Positions 8,638-16,576 of a DNA stretch of 64,000 nucleotides are shown here, piece after piece. Each line of letters starts with the position of its first letter. The stretch's first letter is position 1. The notes under the pieces are model-generated. The model saw nothing but the letters and a program-made list of their open reading frames with translations, had not been told where the DNA came from and made no database searches. Both the position numbers and the translations under genes were made by a program. This DNA comes from Streptomyces sp. NRRL B-3428 (GTDB lineage: Bacteria > Actinomycetota > Actinomycetes > Streptomycetales > Streptomycetaceae). The stretch is taken from assembly GCA_000721375.1 (NCBI GenBank), contig JOGW01000003.1, forward strand, positions 434,001-498,000. Reading direction: 5' to 3'.

Positions 8638-9366
8638 TTACGCTCCGAAGCCGCCGAGCACCACACCCGTCACCGCTCCGGCCAGCATGCAGGGCCCCAG
8701 CGGCATGGCGCTCTTGCGGCCCGCTCGGCCAAGCAGGACAAGGGCTGCGGCGTATCCGCCGGCGTAGAAGATGCCCGCGAGGAAGCCCAGGAAGAGGATC
8801 TGCCAGCCGTACCACCCAAGGGTTACCCCGAGGACGATCGCCAACTTGACGTCTCCGAAGCCCATCCCGCTCGGATGGAGCAGGAAAAGCGCGAAGTAGC
8901 CGCCGCCCAGGGCGAGTCCGCCCAGGAGCGCACCGGTCCAGCGGCCGCCCGATGCGGCGAAGAGCGCGGCGAGACCGAGGCCCACCGCCGCCGCCCCCGC
9001 GAGCGGCAGCGTGAGGATGTCGGGGAGACGGTGAACGTTTCGGTCGACGGTCGCGAGCACCACCCCGAAGGGGGTCAGGAGCAGCCATACGGCGAGTTCG
9101 GGGCGGGCGCCCGTCGAGGCCGCGAGTGCGGCGCAGAGCGCGGCCGTGAGCAGGACCGACGAGTGGGCACCGGGGCCGTACGGGCCCGACGAGCAGCGGG
9201 TCGTGCCGAGCCAGCCGCCCCAGGGCCCCGTGAGCGTGTGGCCGGACGGGCAGGCCGCGCGCCAGGGCCGGCCGGCCGGGACGGAGAGCCGGTAGGAGAC
9301 GCGACCGGTGAACACTCCGGCGAGTGCGCCGTACAGCGCCGCGAGGGCGATCAGGAGGGCAGCCAC
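8638..9366 (-). CDS. Type IV prepilin peptidase (A24 family)
   Basis: A polytopic membrane aspartyl protease of 242 aa. It has about seven hydrophobic helices, and both catalytic aspartates are visible: one in the VDRNVHRLPD segment (about 118-127) and one in the GMGFGDVK motif (about 170). A24 peptidases cut the basic leader from type IV pilins and pseudopilins on the cytoplasmic face, after a Gly. The long N-terminal cytoplasmic methylase loop of PilD is reduced here. It is the only prepilin peptidase in this window, lies 17 kb from the Tad locus that needs one, and 2.2 kb from a toxin-like protein with a pilin motif. Confidence 0.88.
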   Translation of the reverse strand: MAALLIALAALYGALAGVFTGRVSYRLSVPAGRPWRAACPSGHTLTGPWGGWLGTTRCSSGPYGPGAHSSVLLTAALCAALAASTGARPELAVWLLLTPFGVVLATVDRNVHRLPDILTLPLAGAAAVGLGLAALFAASGGRWTGALLGGLALGGGYFALFLLHPSGMGFGDVKLAIVLGVTLGWYGWQILFLGFLAGIFYAGGYAAALVLLGRAGRKSAMPLGPCMLAGAVTGVVLGGFGA

Positions 9367-9440
9367 GCGCAGAGGCTAGAGGGATCACGGCGCGTACGTC
9401 ATGGGCCCCTGGGCCCAACCCGCGCACACGGCAGGGGTGT

Positions 9441-9914
9441 TCACTCCAGAGCCAGGTCGAGCAGGACCCCGGCCGCGCAGCCGAGTCCCACGCCGAGGCT
9501 GGTGAGCAGGATGGCCTCGGGGGTCAGCTCCGCCCACAGCCGCGCGAGGTGGGCGGTGTGCGCGGCGATCGGGACCGTGAGGGCGGCGAGCAGATGCTGT
9601 GCGGGCGAGTCGCGGAACGGGGAGAGGTGCAGACGGCCCGCGACGAGTACCGCGAAGGCGGCGCAGACGGCGGCGGGCAGGGGCAGGACCAGCAGGTCGC
9701 CCCAGGCGGTCCACCCCGCACCGGCCGGGGTGACGCCGTCACCGAACGGGCCGTATCGATTCTGCTCGGACTCGGTCAACGGGTCGTGGAGCAGGGCGAG
9801 TTGGGGGTACGCGGCGACGACCAAGGCGACGAGTCCCGCGGTCCAGGACCGTAACTGCGCGGCGCATGCGGCGAGGGGGCGGGTGCGTATCGCCTGTCTG
9901 CCGCCGAAGGTCAT
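9441..9914 (-). CDS. Polytopic membrane protein of unknown function
   Basis: A protein of 157 aa with three or four hydrophobic segments (about 25-45, 65-92, 106-125, 133-153). The second loop contains EQNRYGPFGDG. No family is recognised. It lies 74 bp upstream of the prepilin peptidase gene on the same strand, so the two may form an operon; an accessory role in pilin processing is only a guess. Confidence 0.65.
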   Translation of the reverse strand: MTFGGRQAIRTRPLAACAAQLRSWTAGLVALVVAAYPQLALLHDPLTESEQNRYGPFGDGVTPAGAGWTAWGDLLVLPLPAAVCAAFAVLVAGRLHLSPFRDSPAQHLLAALTVPIAAHTAHLARLWAELTPEAILLTSLGVGLGCAAGVLLDLALE

Positions 9915-9976
9915 GGCGGCAAGTTACGGGCGGGGCGGGCCCAGTGCCATGAGCCCAGGGGCCCAACAGCAAGAAA

Positions 9977-10015
9977 GCCGGCGCCGCGCAGCCCCCTCCA
10001 CTGCGCGGTACCGGC
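9977..10015 (-). terminator. Orphan terminator-like hairpin
   Basis: An 8-bp stem (CCGCGCAG / CTGCGCGG) extended, after a 2-nt mismatch, by 5 bp (GCCGG / CCGGC). On the minus strand it is followed by TTTCTTGCTGTTGG. No minus-strand gene lies within the 230 bp upstream of it. It could end an unannotated short transcript. Confidence 0.5.
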
Positions 10016-10118
10016 ACACGCGCAATTTGCCCGCGCGAATTCTCGTTGGTCTGAACTTACGTGATGCCTACATTCCGATGGACCGATTTCGGATAACGAT
10101 GCGGATTCAGGCGCGATC

Positions 10119-10132
10119 ATTACGTGCGTAAT
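10119..10132. promoter_or_regulatory. Palindrome upstream of the AlkZ-like gene
   Basis: ATTACGTGCGTAAT is a perfect 6-2-6 inverted repeat, AT-rich for this genome, 117 bp upstream of the start at 10249. It is a candidate operator; the regulator is unknown. Confidence 0.35.
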
Positions 10133-10248
10133 GCCCGAGTTCGGGCAGTTCTGCGGGGCGCAATGTGGTCTGGATCACGCCACGGTGAGGGCCTGAAGTG
10201 GTCGGGAATTCCCCGGTGTGACGGCGCAGGGCGACCGATAATCCGTCC

Positions 10249-11451
10249 ATGCCCACCCCCATGACCACGCCCACGTCCGCGCACATGACCCCACGCGTCA
10301 CCTGGGCCGCGGCCCAGGCCCGGAGGTTCGCACGCCAGTCGCTCACGACTCCCGTCGAGGGGGCTGCGCCCGAGCAGCTGGCCCTGCTCGCGGGGGCGAT
10401 GTGCGGTACGCACGCCCAGGTGGCGTCCGCGGCGGAGCTCTCGCTCGCGCTGCGGCATACCGAGGCCACCCGGCAGGACGTGCGCGAGGCGCTCGGCGAT
10501 CCGTCCGGCAAGGTGCCCGGCGAGGAGGCGACGCTGGTCAAGACGTACGGGCCGCGCGGCACCGTACATCTGCTCCCGGCCGCCGAACTGCCTTTGTGGA
10601 CCGGTGCGTTGTCCGCTCTGCCGACCGGTGCGCAGCACGCGGAGGGCGTACGGCTCGACGCGCGGCAGACCGACGAGGTGATCGCGGCGATCGCCGACGC
10701 GCTGACCGGGCGCTGTCTCACGGTCGACGAGATGACCGAGGAGATCGTGGCGCGTACGGGGCCCTGGGCGGGTGAGCTGACGATGCCCGCGTTCCAGACG
10801 ATGTGGCCGCGCTGGCGCACCGTGATGCACACGGCCGGGCAGCGCGGTGCGCTCTGCTTCGGCCCGAACCGTGGGCGCAAGGTCACCTTCACCCGCCCTC
10901 GCAGCGGCGATCCGCTCCCTGCCGCGCAGGCGCTGCCCGCCCTCGTACAGCGCTATCTGCACGCCTACGGGCCCGCGACGCCCGAGTCCTTCGCCAAGTG
11001 GCTTGCGATGCCGATCGGTTGGGCCCGTACCACGTTTCACGGCTGCGAAGTGGAGGAGGTGGACTTCGAGGGGGCTCCGGCGTGGGTCGCGGCCGGCGAC
11101 GCGGTGTTCTCCGACGAGCCGGTACGGGGTGTGCGGCTGCTCCCCTACTTCGACTCCTTCGGCATCGACGCGTACCCGCGCGAGCGGTTCTTCCCCGGGC
11201 GGGCCTTCGAGCGGGCCACGGCCCGCGGCCAGGCGGGGAACTACCCGCTCCTCGTGGTGGACGGAGAGGTGGCGGGCGTCTGGCACCAGAAGCGCTCGGG
11301 CAGACGGATCGCCGTGACGGTGGAGCCGCTCGGCAAGCTGGGCGCTGGGCGGATGCGGGAGCTGGAGGCACAGGTCGTACGGGTGGGTGAGGTGTTGGAG
11401 GGGGCGGCCTCGCTGACGGTGGGAGAGGTCGCGGTGGGACCGCACGCGTAG
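10249..11451 (+). CDS. Winged-helix DNA glycosylase-like protein (AlkZ/YcaQ family)
   Basis: A protein of 400 aa of the HTH_42 family with tandem winged helices and a C-terminal beta-rich part. Characterised members (AlkZ, YcaQ) are DNA glycosylases that unhook bulky alkyl adducts and interstrand crosslinks, using a QxQ or QxD catalytic motif. Here the matching position reads HAQ (His55-Ala-Gln57) in GTHAQVASAAELSLALR, so this is an HxQ variant. The TYGPRGTVHLL segment is also typical. Self-resistance glycosylases lie in genotoxin clusters, but no such biosynthetic genes are visible here, so a general repair role is more likely. The first ATG is used; ATG at 10261 or 10285 is possible. Confidence 0.88.
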   Translation: MPTPMTTPTSAHMTPRVTWAAAQARRFARQSLTTPVEGAAPEQLALLAGAMCGTHAQVASAAELSLALRHTEATRQDVREALGDPSGKVPGEEATLVKTYGPRGTVHLLPAAELPLWTGALSALPTGAQHAEGVRLDARQTDEVIAAIADALTGRCLTVDEMTEEIVARTGPWAGELTMPAFQTMWPRWRTVMHTAGQRGALCFGPNRGRKVTFTRPRSGDPLPAAQALPALVQRYLHAYGPATPESFAKWLAMPIGWARTTFHGCEVEEVDFEGAPAWVAAGDAVFSDEPVRGVRLLPYFDSFGIDAYPRERFFPGRAFERATARGQAGNYPLLVVDGEVAGVWHQKRSGRRIAVTVEPLGKLGAGRMRELEAQVVRVGEVLEGAASLTVGEVAVGPHA

Positions 11452-11461
11452 GGGCGGAGCC

Positions 11462-11498
11462 GAGATGGGGCCCCGACTTGGGTCTGCGGGCCCATCTC
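11462..11498 (+). terminator. Hairpin after the glycosylase gene
   Basis: GAGATGGG pairs with CCCATCTC, extended by three G-C pairs past a bulge, and is followed by CCCTTT. It lies just past the stop at 11451. Confidence 0.55.
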
Positions 11499-11564
11499 CC
11501 TTTCCGCAGGTCATGGTTGCGTGGTCGGACTACCGCGCGACCGTGACCAGTTGGGGTGGGCGAC

Positions 11565-13781
11565 ATGAACGGCACTGCGTACTACACCGTTCCGCAGCAG
11601 CGGCCGCTCCCCCGGGCGCTCGGCGGTGCCATCGCCGTCACCTACACGCTGCTCACCATCGCCCTCTTCAGCAGCATCGGCGCGCTCATGGCCGCCGACC
11701 GAATCGACGGGGTCTTCGTCGGGCTGCTTCTGTACGGGGTGATACCCGGCGCCGTCGGAGTCGTCGCCGCGCGGCGGGCCTGGCGCGGGACGGTGCGGGC
11801 GCGGTGGGTGCTGATCGGTGCGCACGGGCTTTACGTGCTGCAGGCGTTCGGGTCGCTGGGGCGCGGGGATGCGCGGGGGCTCACCCAGTTCGTGCTGCCC
11901 GTCCTCGCGATCGTGCTGCTCTGCCGGGCGTCCAGCCGGGAGTGGTACGCGAGCGATCCCCACGGGCGGGTCGAGCGGCGGCCGTTCAGCATCGCGCGGT
12001 GGATCAAGTGGCGTACGGACGAGGGGCAGTCCATGCCCGAGTACGCCGCGCTGCTCGCCCTCGTCGCCGCGATCGTGGTGGGTGTGGTCGCGCTCGGGAT
12101 GAACGGGACCATATCGAGCACGGTGTCGAGCGCGGTGTGCACGATCACCGGGGGTGGGGATTGCGGTGGCGGTGGGGGCGGTGGCGGTAACGGTGGCGGG
12201 ACCGAGGGTGGCGGCAGCGGAGGCGGGGACACAGCAGGCGGCACGGGCGGCGCGGGTGGCGCGGGCGGCACGGGCGGAGACCAAGAGGGCGACCAAGAGG
12301 GCGACGACGAGCCCGGCGACGTCACCCCCGTAAGCAACGACCAAGGCGGGGGCGACGACGACAAGAAGGGTTTCTGGGGGCAGCTCGGCGACGTGTTCAC
12401 CCAGCCCTTCAAGGCCGCCTGGGAGGACGTGAAGGGGACGTGGGACGCGGTCACCGACCCGGGCAAGTTCCTGTCCGACACCTGGAACGGACTCAAGGAC
12501 TACACCACCACCTGGTGGGGCAACAAAGCCGATGAGCTGGGCAAACAGTGGGACGAGGGCGGCTGGAACTATCTCACCGTTCCGCTCAAGTGGATCTCCA
12601 CCCCCGAGGACTTCGTCACCGACTTCCTGATCGATTCGTTCATCGACACCGAGTCCTTCGAGAACGGCGACTGGGGCAAGGGCCTCGGCAACACCATCTG
12701 GAACGTCGGCTCGATCTTCATCCCCGGCGTCGGCGCCGCCAAGTGGCTGCAGAAGCTCAACAAGATCAACAAAATCAACAAGCTGCGCAAGCTGGGCGAC
12801 CTCGCGACCGACGCCGCGAACAGGGCGCGCAAGGCCCGCGAGCTCGGCGACGTGGGCGCGGCCCGCAAGGCGGCCGACGAGGCGCAGCAGCACGCGGACG
12901 ACGCGGCGAAGAAGGCCAGGGAGAACCCGGACGACGCCGATCTCGCCGAGGACGCGAGGAAGGCGCAGGACCAGGCGCTCGCCGCCCGGACCGACGCGGC
13001 CAAGGCGGCGCTGCGCAAACGGGGTTCGTCGGTGTCGGACGAACAGATCGACGGGCTCGTACAGCGGGCCCAGGACAATCCGACCGACGGCGGGATCAGC
13101 AAGAAGCAGGCGTCGGACGCGCTGAACGAGCTGTCGGATCTGGCCGGGCGGCCCAACGTCCGCCCGGATGCCGCCAGTTCACTCGAAGGCAAGGTCGTCA
13201 ACGCCAAGACGGCCGACGCGCTGGACCAGGCGCGGGCCGAGGTGCACGCCGTGCAGCGCGCCGCCGATGACGCCGCGCCCGGTACGCAGGTGGACGCCGG
13301 ACCGGGTACGGAGGCAGGGCGGCCCGCCGACCTCGGCTCCGAGCAGCTGGATCTGGACGAGATCCCCGACGCCGACGTGGCGTACAAGGCCAAGGACGGT
13401 ACGTACCACGTGGTCGAGGTGAAGAACGCGGGCTCGGCCACCCGTAAGCCGGCCTTCGCCAACCAGGTGGAGCGGCTGCGGAAGTGGGCCGACAAGGCGC
13501 CGGGCCGCAAGGCGACCGTCGAGATCGACAGCACTGACCGGTGGACGCAGATCTTCAGCGAGTTCAAGCCGGGCCGTGGCGGCAACCCCGCCAAGGACCC
13601 CCGTACGGCCGCGGGCGAGATGGCGAAGAACAACGTCGACGTGTCCATCGGCGGCAAGAAGCTGAGCGCCGCGGAGGTCGGCCGGATGCAGGATGCGATC
13701 AACGAGCGGAACCGCAACGGCACAATGGACTGGTCGAAGATGACGGACCCGGACGCAGCCCGTGAGTACCTGGGAGTGTGA
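11565..13781 (+). CDS. Membrane toxin-like protein with a Flp-pilin motif and nuclease-like C-terminus
   Basis: A protein of 738 aa. Residues 20-120 contain four hydrophobic helices. A basic cytoplasmic stretch leads to DEG-QSMP-EY (154-160), which is exactly the Flp pilin cleavage/assembly motif (Gly, four residues, Glu-Tyr), then a fifth helix (161-180). A Gly-rich linker runs from ~197 to 265. A Trp-rich part (~268-395) is followed by an Ala/Asp/Arg coiled coil (~400-520). The C-terminal ~150 aa carry DADVAYKAKDG...VEVKN, which fits the D-x(n)-ExK core of PD-(D/E)XK nucleases. The positive-inside rule places N-terminus and pilin motif inside and the nuclease outside. The next gene overlaps its stop (GTGA), as immunity genes often do. 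ATG at 11565 is used; GTG at 11556 is possible. Confidence 0.8.
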   Translation: MNGTAYYTVPQQRPLPRALGGAIAVTYTLLTIALFSSIGALMAADRIDGVFVGLLLYGVIPGAVGVVAARRAWRGTVRARWVLIGAHGLYVLQAFGSLGRGDARGLTQFVLPVLAIVLLCRASSREWYASDPHGRVERRPFSIARWIKWRTDEGQSMPEYAALLALVAAIVVGVVALGMNGTISSTVSSAVCTITGGGDCGGGGGGGGNGGGTEGGGSGGGDTAGGTGGAGGAGGTGGDQEGDQEGDDEPGDVTPVSNDQGGGDDDKKGFWGQLGDVFTQPFKAAWEDVKGTWDAVTDPGKFLSDTWNGLKDYTTTWWGNKADELGKQWDEGGWNYLTVPLKWISTPEDFVTDFLIDSFIDTESFENGDWGKGLGNTIWNVGSIFIPGVGAAKWLQKLNKINKINKLRKLGDLATDAANRARKARELGDVGAARKAADEAQQHADDAAKKARENPDDADLAEDARKAQDQALAARTDAAKAALRKRGSSVSDEQIDGLVQRAQDNPTDGGISKKQASDALNELSDLAGRPNVRPDAASSLEGKVVNAKTADALDQARAEVHAVQRAADDAAPGTQVDAGPGTEAGRPADLGSEQLDLDEIPDADVAYKAKDGTYHVVEVKNAGSATRKPAFANQVERLRKWADKAPGRKATVEIDSTDRWTQIFSEFKPGRGGNPAKDPRTAAGEMAKNNVDVSIGGKKLSAAEVGRMQDAINERNRNGTMDWSKMTDPDAAREYLGV

Positions 13782-14461
13782 GTGTGAGCGACGAGCTCGA
13801 TTGGGATCCCGGAGTGCGTCGCTGGTCCTACGACGGGGACCACGTGGTGCCGCGGGTCCTGCGTGAGCTGCCGTACCCCTGGGACGACTGCGAACAGGCC
13901 GCCGTCTCGGCGACGGACCGCACGCCGGCGGAGGTGGACCGGGCCCGCGCGAGTCTGCTCGCGCTGCTCGACGAACCCGCGCCGCCGGTGCCCGAACCGC
14001 CCGCGCCGGGGACGCTCCACCTCGTCTGGGACACCTATTACGTCGAGCTGACCGAGCGCTGGCCCCGGCGGGCGGACCTCACCTGGGAGCGGGTGGACGA
14101 GTTCGTCCGCACCGCGCTGCACCGGGACGCGGGCCTGCCCCTGAACGTGCACGCGCTCACCCATGTCGAGGCGACGATGCGCCACCTCATCGACCACGAC
14201 TACACGTTCACGGCCGCGGCCATCTGGGACTGGCTCGCCCTCGACGCCGACCCCGGCCGTTTCGCCGAGTGGGCCGTCCCGCTCGCCGAACGCTCGGTGA
14301 CGGAGGGCCTGGAGGCGGACTCGGCGATCGCGTATCTGGGGGCGGCGGGCGCCGTCGACGCTCTGACACGCCTGGCGGAGAAGCCGGACGGCCCCGCGAG
14401 CTGGGACGACGCGGAAACAGCCCGCGACATGCTGGCGGAGCTGCGCTCGCGCGGACGATAA
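13778..14461 (+). CDS. Acidic cytosolic protein, candidate immunity protein
   Basis: A protein of 227 aa, strongly acidic, with no signal peptide or membrane helix, and no recognised family. It is helical and Trp-rich (DWDPGVRRWSY, YPWDDCEQ, IWDWLALD). Its GTG start overlaps the TGA of the toxin-like gene by 3 bp, so the two are translationally coupled. Acidic cytosolic proteins in this position commonly neutralise nuclease toxins by binding the basic catalytic domain. That role is inferred from position and charge only. Confidence 0.7.
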   Translation: MSVSDELDWDPGVRRWSYDGDHVVPRVLRELPYPWDDCEQAAVSATDRTPAEVDRARASLLALLDEPAPPVPEPPAPGTLHLVWDTYYVELTERWPRRADLTWERVDEFVRTALHRDAGLPLNVHALTHVEATMRHLIDHDYTFTAAAIWDWLALDADPGRFAEWAVPLAERSVTEGLEADSAIAYLGAAGAVDALTRLAEKPDGPASWDDAETARDMLAELRSRGR

Positions 14462-14505
14462 TCGCGGCCAACTGTCCCTTTTCTCCGAAAAGTTGGGGTC
14501 GCCTG

Positions 14506-14991
14506 ATGCCCGAAGCGCAAAAGGAGCAACAGGAACTGCCCGAGCGGCCGTCGTACATGGACTCCCGCCTCTTCGAGCCGATGCTCAAGTACGCGTCGCG
14601 CACGCAGGTCGCGTTCTACCGGGCGACGGACGGACGGATCGGCGGCAAGTTCCGCGGTGAGCAGCCGGTCTGCCTGCTCACCACCAAGGGCCGCAAGTCC
14701 GGCAAGCTGCGTACGCACGCGCTGATCTATCTGCCGTACGGGGACGGGGTGGTGCTCGTCGCCTCCAAGGGCGGCTCCCCCACGCACCCGCAGTGGTACC
14801 GCAATCTGTCCGAGGAGCCCAAGGTGCTCGTGCGCACCGGGGCGCATCTGCGGGTGATGCGGGCGCGGACGGCGGGCAAGGACGAGCGCGAGGAGCTGTG
14901 GCCGCGGCTTGTCGATCTGTATCAGGAGTACGACTGGTACCAGTCGTGGACTGATCGTGAAATCCCTGTGGTGATCTGCGAGCCGATCTAG
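14506..14991 (+). CDS. Deazaflavin-dependent nitroreductase family protein
   Basis: A protein of 161 aa with the split-barrel fold pattern of the DUF385/Ddn family (F420-dependent reductases): GGKFRGEQPVCLLTTKGRKS, the LIYLPYGDGVVLVAS strand pair and GGSPTHPQWYRNL (the PxWyhNL signature). Such enzymes use cofactor F420H2, which streptomycetes make, to reduce quinones or other unsaturated substrates. ATG at 14506 starts at MPEAQKEQQ and leaves 44 bp from the previous gene. The substrate is unknown. Confidence 0.88.
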   Translation: MPEAQKEQQELPERPSYMDSRLFEPMLKYASRTQVAFYRATDGRIGGKFRGEQPVCLLTTKGRKSGKLRTHALIYLPYGDGVVLVASKGGSPTHPQWYRNLSEEPKVLVRTGAHLRVMRARTAGKDEREELWPRLVDLYQEYDWYQSWTDREIPVVICEPI

Positions 14992-15001
14992 CATCGGCCG
15001 A

Positions 15002-15787
15002 ATGAACACGACACCGCACAGCGAGCGTTCGTTCGAGGATCTGGTCCGGGAGGCCGAGGAGGCCGATGTCTCGGGCTGGGACTTCAGCTGGTTCGAGGGG
15101 CGGGCCACCGAGCAGCGGCCCAGCTGGGGCTATCAGCGGCTGCTCTCGGAGCGGCTCGCGAAGGCCGGGGCGGCACTCGATCTGCAGACGGGCGGCGGCG
15201 AGGTGGTGGCGGGTGCGCTGCGGCTCGCGGGGCAGCGGCCCGCGCTGAGTGCGGCCACGGAGTCGTATCCGCCCAATGTCGCCAAGGCGACCCGGCTGCT
15301 GCACCCACTCGGTACGACGGTGGTGGCGGCCCCGGACGAGCCGCCGTTCCCGTTCGCGGACGGGGCGTTCGACCTGGTGAGCAGCCGGCATCCGGTGAAG
15401 GCGCACTTCGGGGAGATCGCCCGGGTGCTGGCACCCGGCGGCACGTACTTCGCGCAACACGTGGGCCCGGCCAGCGCCTTCGAGCTGATCGAGTACTTCC
15501 TGGGGCCGCTTCCGGCCGAGGCGCACCGGGGCCGCCACCCCGACGACGAGTCGGAGGAGGCGCAGGCGGCGGGTCTTTCGGTGGTCGATCTGCGCCTTGA
15601 GCGGCTGCGGATGGAGTTCTACGACATCGGTGCGGTGGTGCACTTCCTGCGCAAGGTGGTCTGGATGGTGCCGGGCTTCACGGTCGAGGAGTATCTGCCC
15701 CAACTGCGGGCGCTGGACGAGCAGATCAGGGCCGAGGGGCCGTTCGTGGCGCACAGCGCGCGGTTCCTGATCGAGGCGCGGCGGTAG
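15002..15787 (+). CDS. SAM-dependent methyltransferase
   Basis: A protein of 261 aa with a class I methyltransferase fold: motif I is LDLQTGGGEV (about 59-68), an acidic residue in SAATESYP follows strand 2, and PFPFADGAFDLVSSRHP is the post-motif II region, followed by LAPGGTYFAQHVG. It begins 10 bp after the nitroreductase-like gene, so the two are very probably co-transcribed. The substrate cannot be read from sequence. A hairpin with a T-run ends the unit. Confidence 0.88.
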   Translation: MNTTPHSERSFEDLVREAEEADVSGWDFSWFEGRATEQRPSWGYQRLLSERLAKAGAALDLQTGGGEVVAGALRLAGQRPALSAATESYPPNVAKATRLLHPLGTTVVAAPDEPPFPFADGAFDLVSSRHPVKAHFGEIARVLAPGGTYFAQHVGPASAFELIEYFLGPLPAEAHRGRHPDDESEEAQAAGLSVVDLRLERLRMEFYDIGAVVHFLRKVVWMVPGFTVEEYLPQLRALDEQIRAEGPFVAHSARFLIEARR

Positions 15788-15809
15788 GCAGGACCGGACC
15801 GGAAGTTCA

Positions 15810-15835
15810 GGGACCAGCCCCTTGGGGCTGGTCCC
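15810..15835 (+). terminator. Intrinsic terminator after the methyltransferase gene
   Basis: A perfect 12-bp stem GGGACCAGCCCC / GGGGCTGGTCCC with a TT loop, followed by TTTTC. It lies 22 bp past the stop. Confidence 0.88.
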
Positions 15836-15865
15836 TTTTCGTGGCGGTCATGCGGTGGTGAGGGC

Positions 15866-16291
15866 TCACGCGGCGGCGAGGGCCGCTTCGATGCGCGCGG
15901 TCATCGCGGTGATCGAAGGGGTCGCGCCGTGCTTGCGGGCGTGGACGCCGGAGGCGAGGGCCATGCGCACGATGGTGCGGAAGTCCTCGGCGGCGGCCGG
16001 GCTCTGCTTGGTGAGGACGTCGACCGCCTCGGTGAGCTGCGGCAGGACCTTGTCCGCGAGTTCGGCGACGGACTTGCCCTTGAGGTCGCCGAGCTTCGAC
16101 TTCTCCGCGAGTACGTGGCCGAGGGGGCCGGTCGCGGAGTTCAGGGCGATGGAGCCATGGGCGGCGATCTTGCCCGGGGAACCGGCGCCGTCGGCGGCGG
16201 CGAGCAGGGAGACGGCGCCGTAGGCGGCGGTGCGGACGGTCTGCTTGTCGGCGGCGGAGAGGGTCAGGGCGGCGGTGGTGGCAACGGACAC
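15866..16291 (-). CDS. Small helical protein of unknown function
   Basis: A protein of 141 aa, Ala-rich and mostly helical, with no signal peptide. It begins MSVATTAALTLSAADKQTVR and contains GAVSLLAAADGAGSPGKIAAHG and a C-terminal helix. No enzyme motif is seen. It converges on the methyltransferase unit and its upstream region (16292-16649) is full of repeated palindromes, so it may be tightly regulated. Confidence 0.7.
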   Translation of the reverse strand: MSVATTAALTLSAADKQTVRTAAYGAVSLLAAADGAGSPGKIAAHGSIALNSATGPLGHVLAEKSKLGDLKGKSVAELADKVLPQLTEAVDVLTKQSPAAAEDFRTIVRMALASGVHARKHGATPSITAMTARIEAALAAA

Positions 16292-16386
16292 GGTGAGCTC
16301 CTTGGCGGGTGAGGCGGGGCGCCTCGGTTCGTTCCCGGTTTTCCGGGCGGTCCCGGTGGGGCCGTGACACCACTATGGCACGCGCT

Positions 16387-16551
16387 TGGCGCCATGGCGA
16401 GCCAATGTGGCGCAGGATTGGCGCCAGAGGGAGGCTTATGGCCCTGAGCTGGGGTTTTGGTCGGGAAATTGGGTGCGGAAAGTTTGGGCGAGCGCGCCTT
16501 GAGTGGCGCGCAGGGCGCCATGGGGTGGTTGGTGGCGCCATATTGGCGCCA
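16387..16551. repeat. Cluster of four TGGCGCCA palindromes
   Basis: The perfect 8-bp palindrome TGGCGCCA occurs at 16387-16394, 16419-16426, 16533-16540 and 16544-16551, and a fifth GGCGCC core lies at 16515-16520. The last two perfect copies are 11 bp apart, one helical turn. This spacing and density suggest a multi-site operator, or a repeat that expanded. Confidence 0.65.
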
Positions 16552-16576
16552 TTTGGGCCGGTGGTCGGGAAGCCGG

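Larger units (their letters stand above)
9915..10248. other. Intergenic region with an orphan minus-strand terminator
   Basis: These 334 bp hold no supported protein gene. A hairpin with a T-rich minus-strand tail lies at 9977-10015, a palindrome at 10119-10132 and a weak DasR-like palindrome at 10166-10177. The next plus-strand gene starts at 10249 without a good ribosome site. Confidence 0.5.

Noticed and set aside
10166..10177. DasR-like site TGGTCTGGATCA
   Set aside because: It matches the dre core in 10 of 12 positions but is not symmetrical, and the flanking gene (a glycosylase) has no link to amino sugars.
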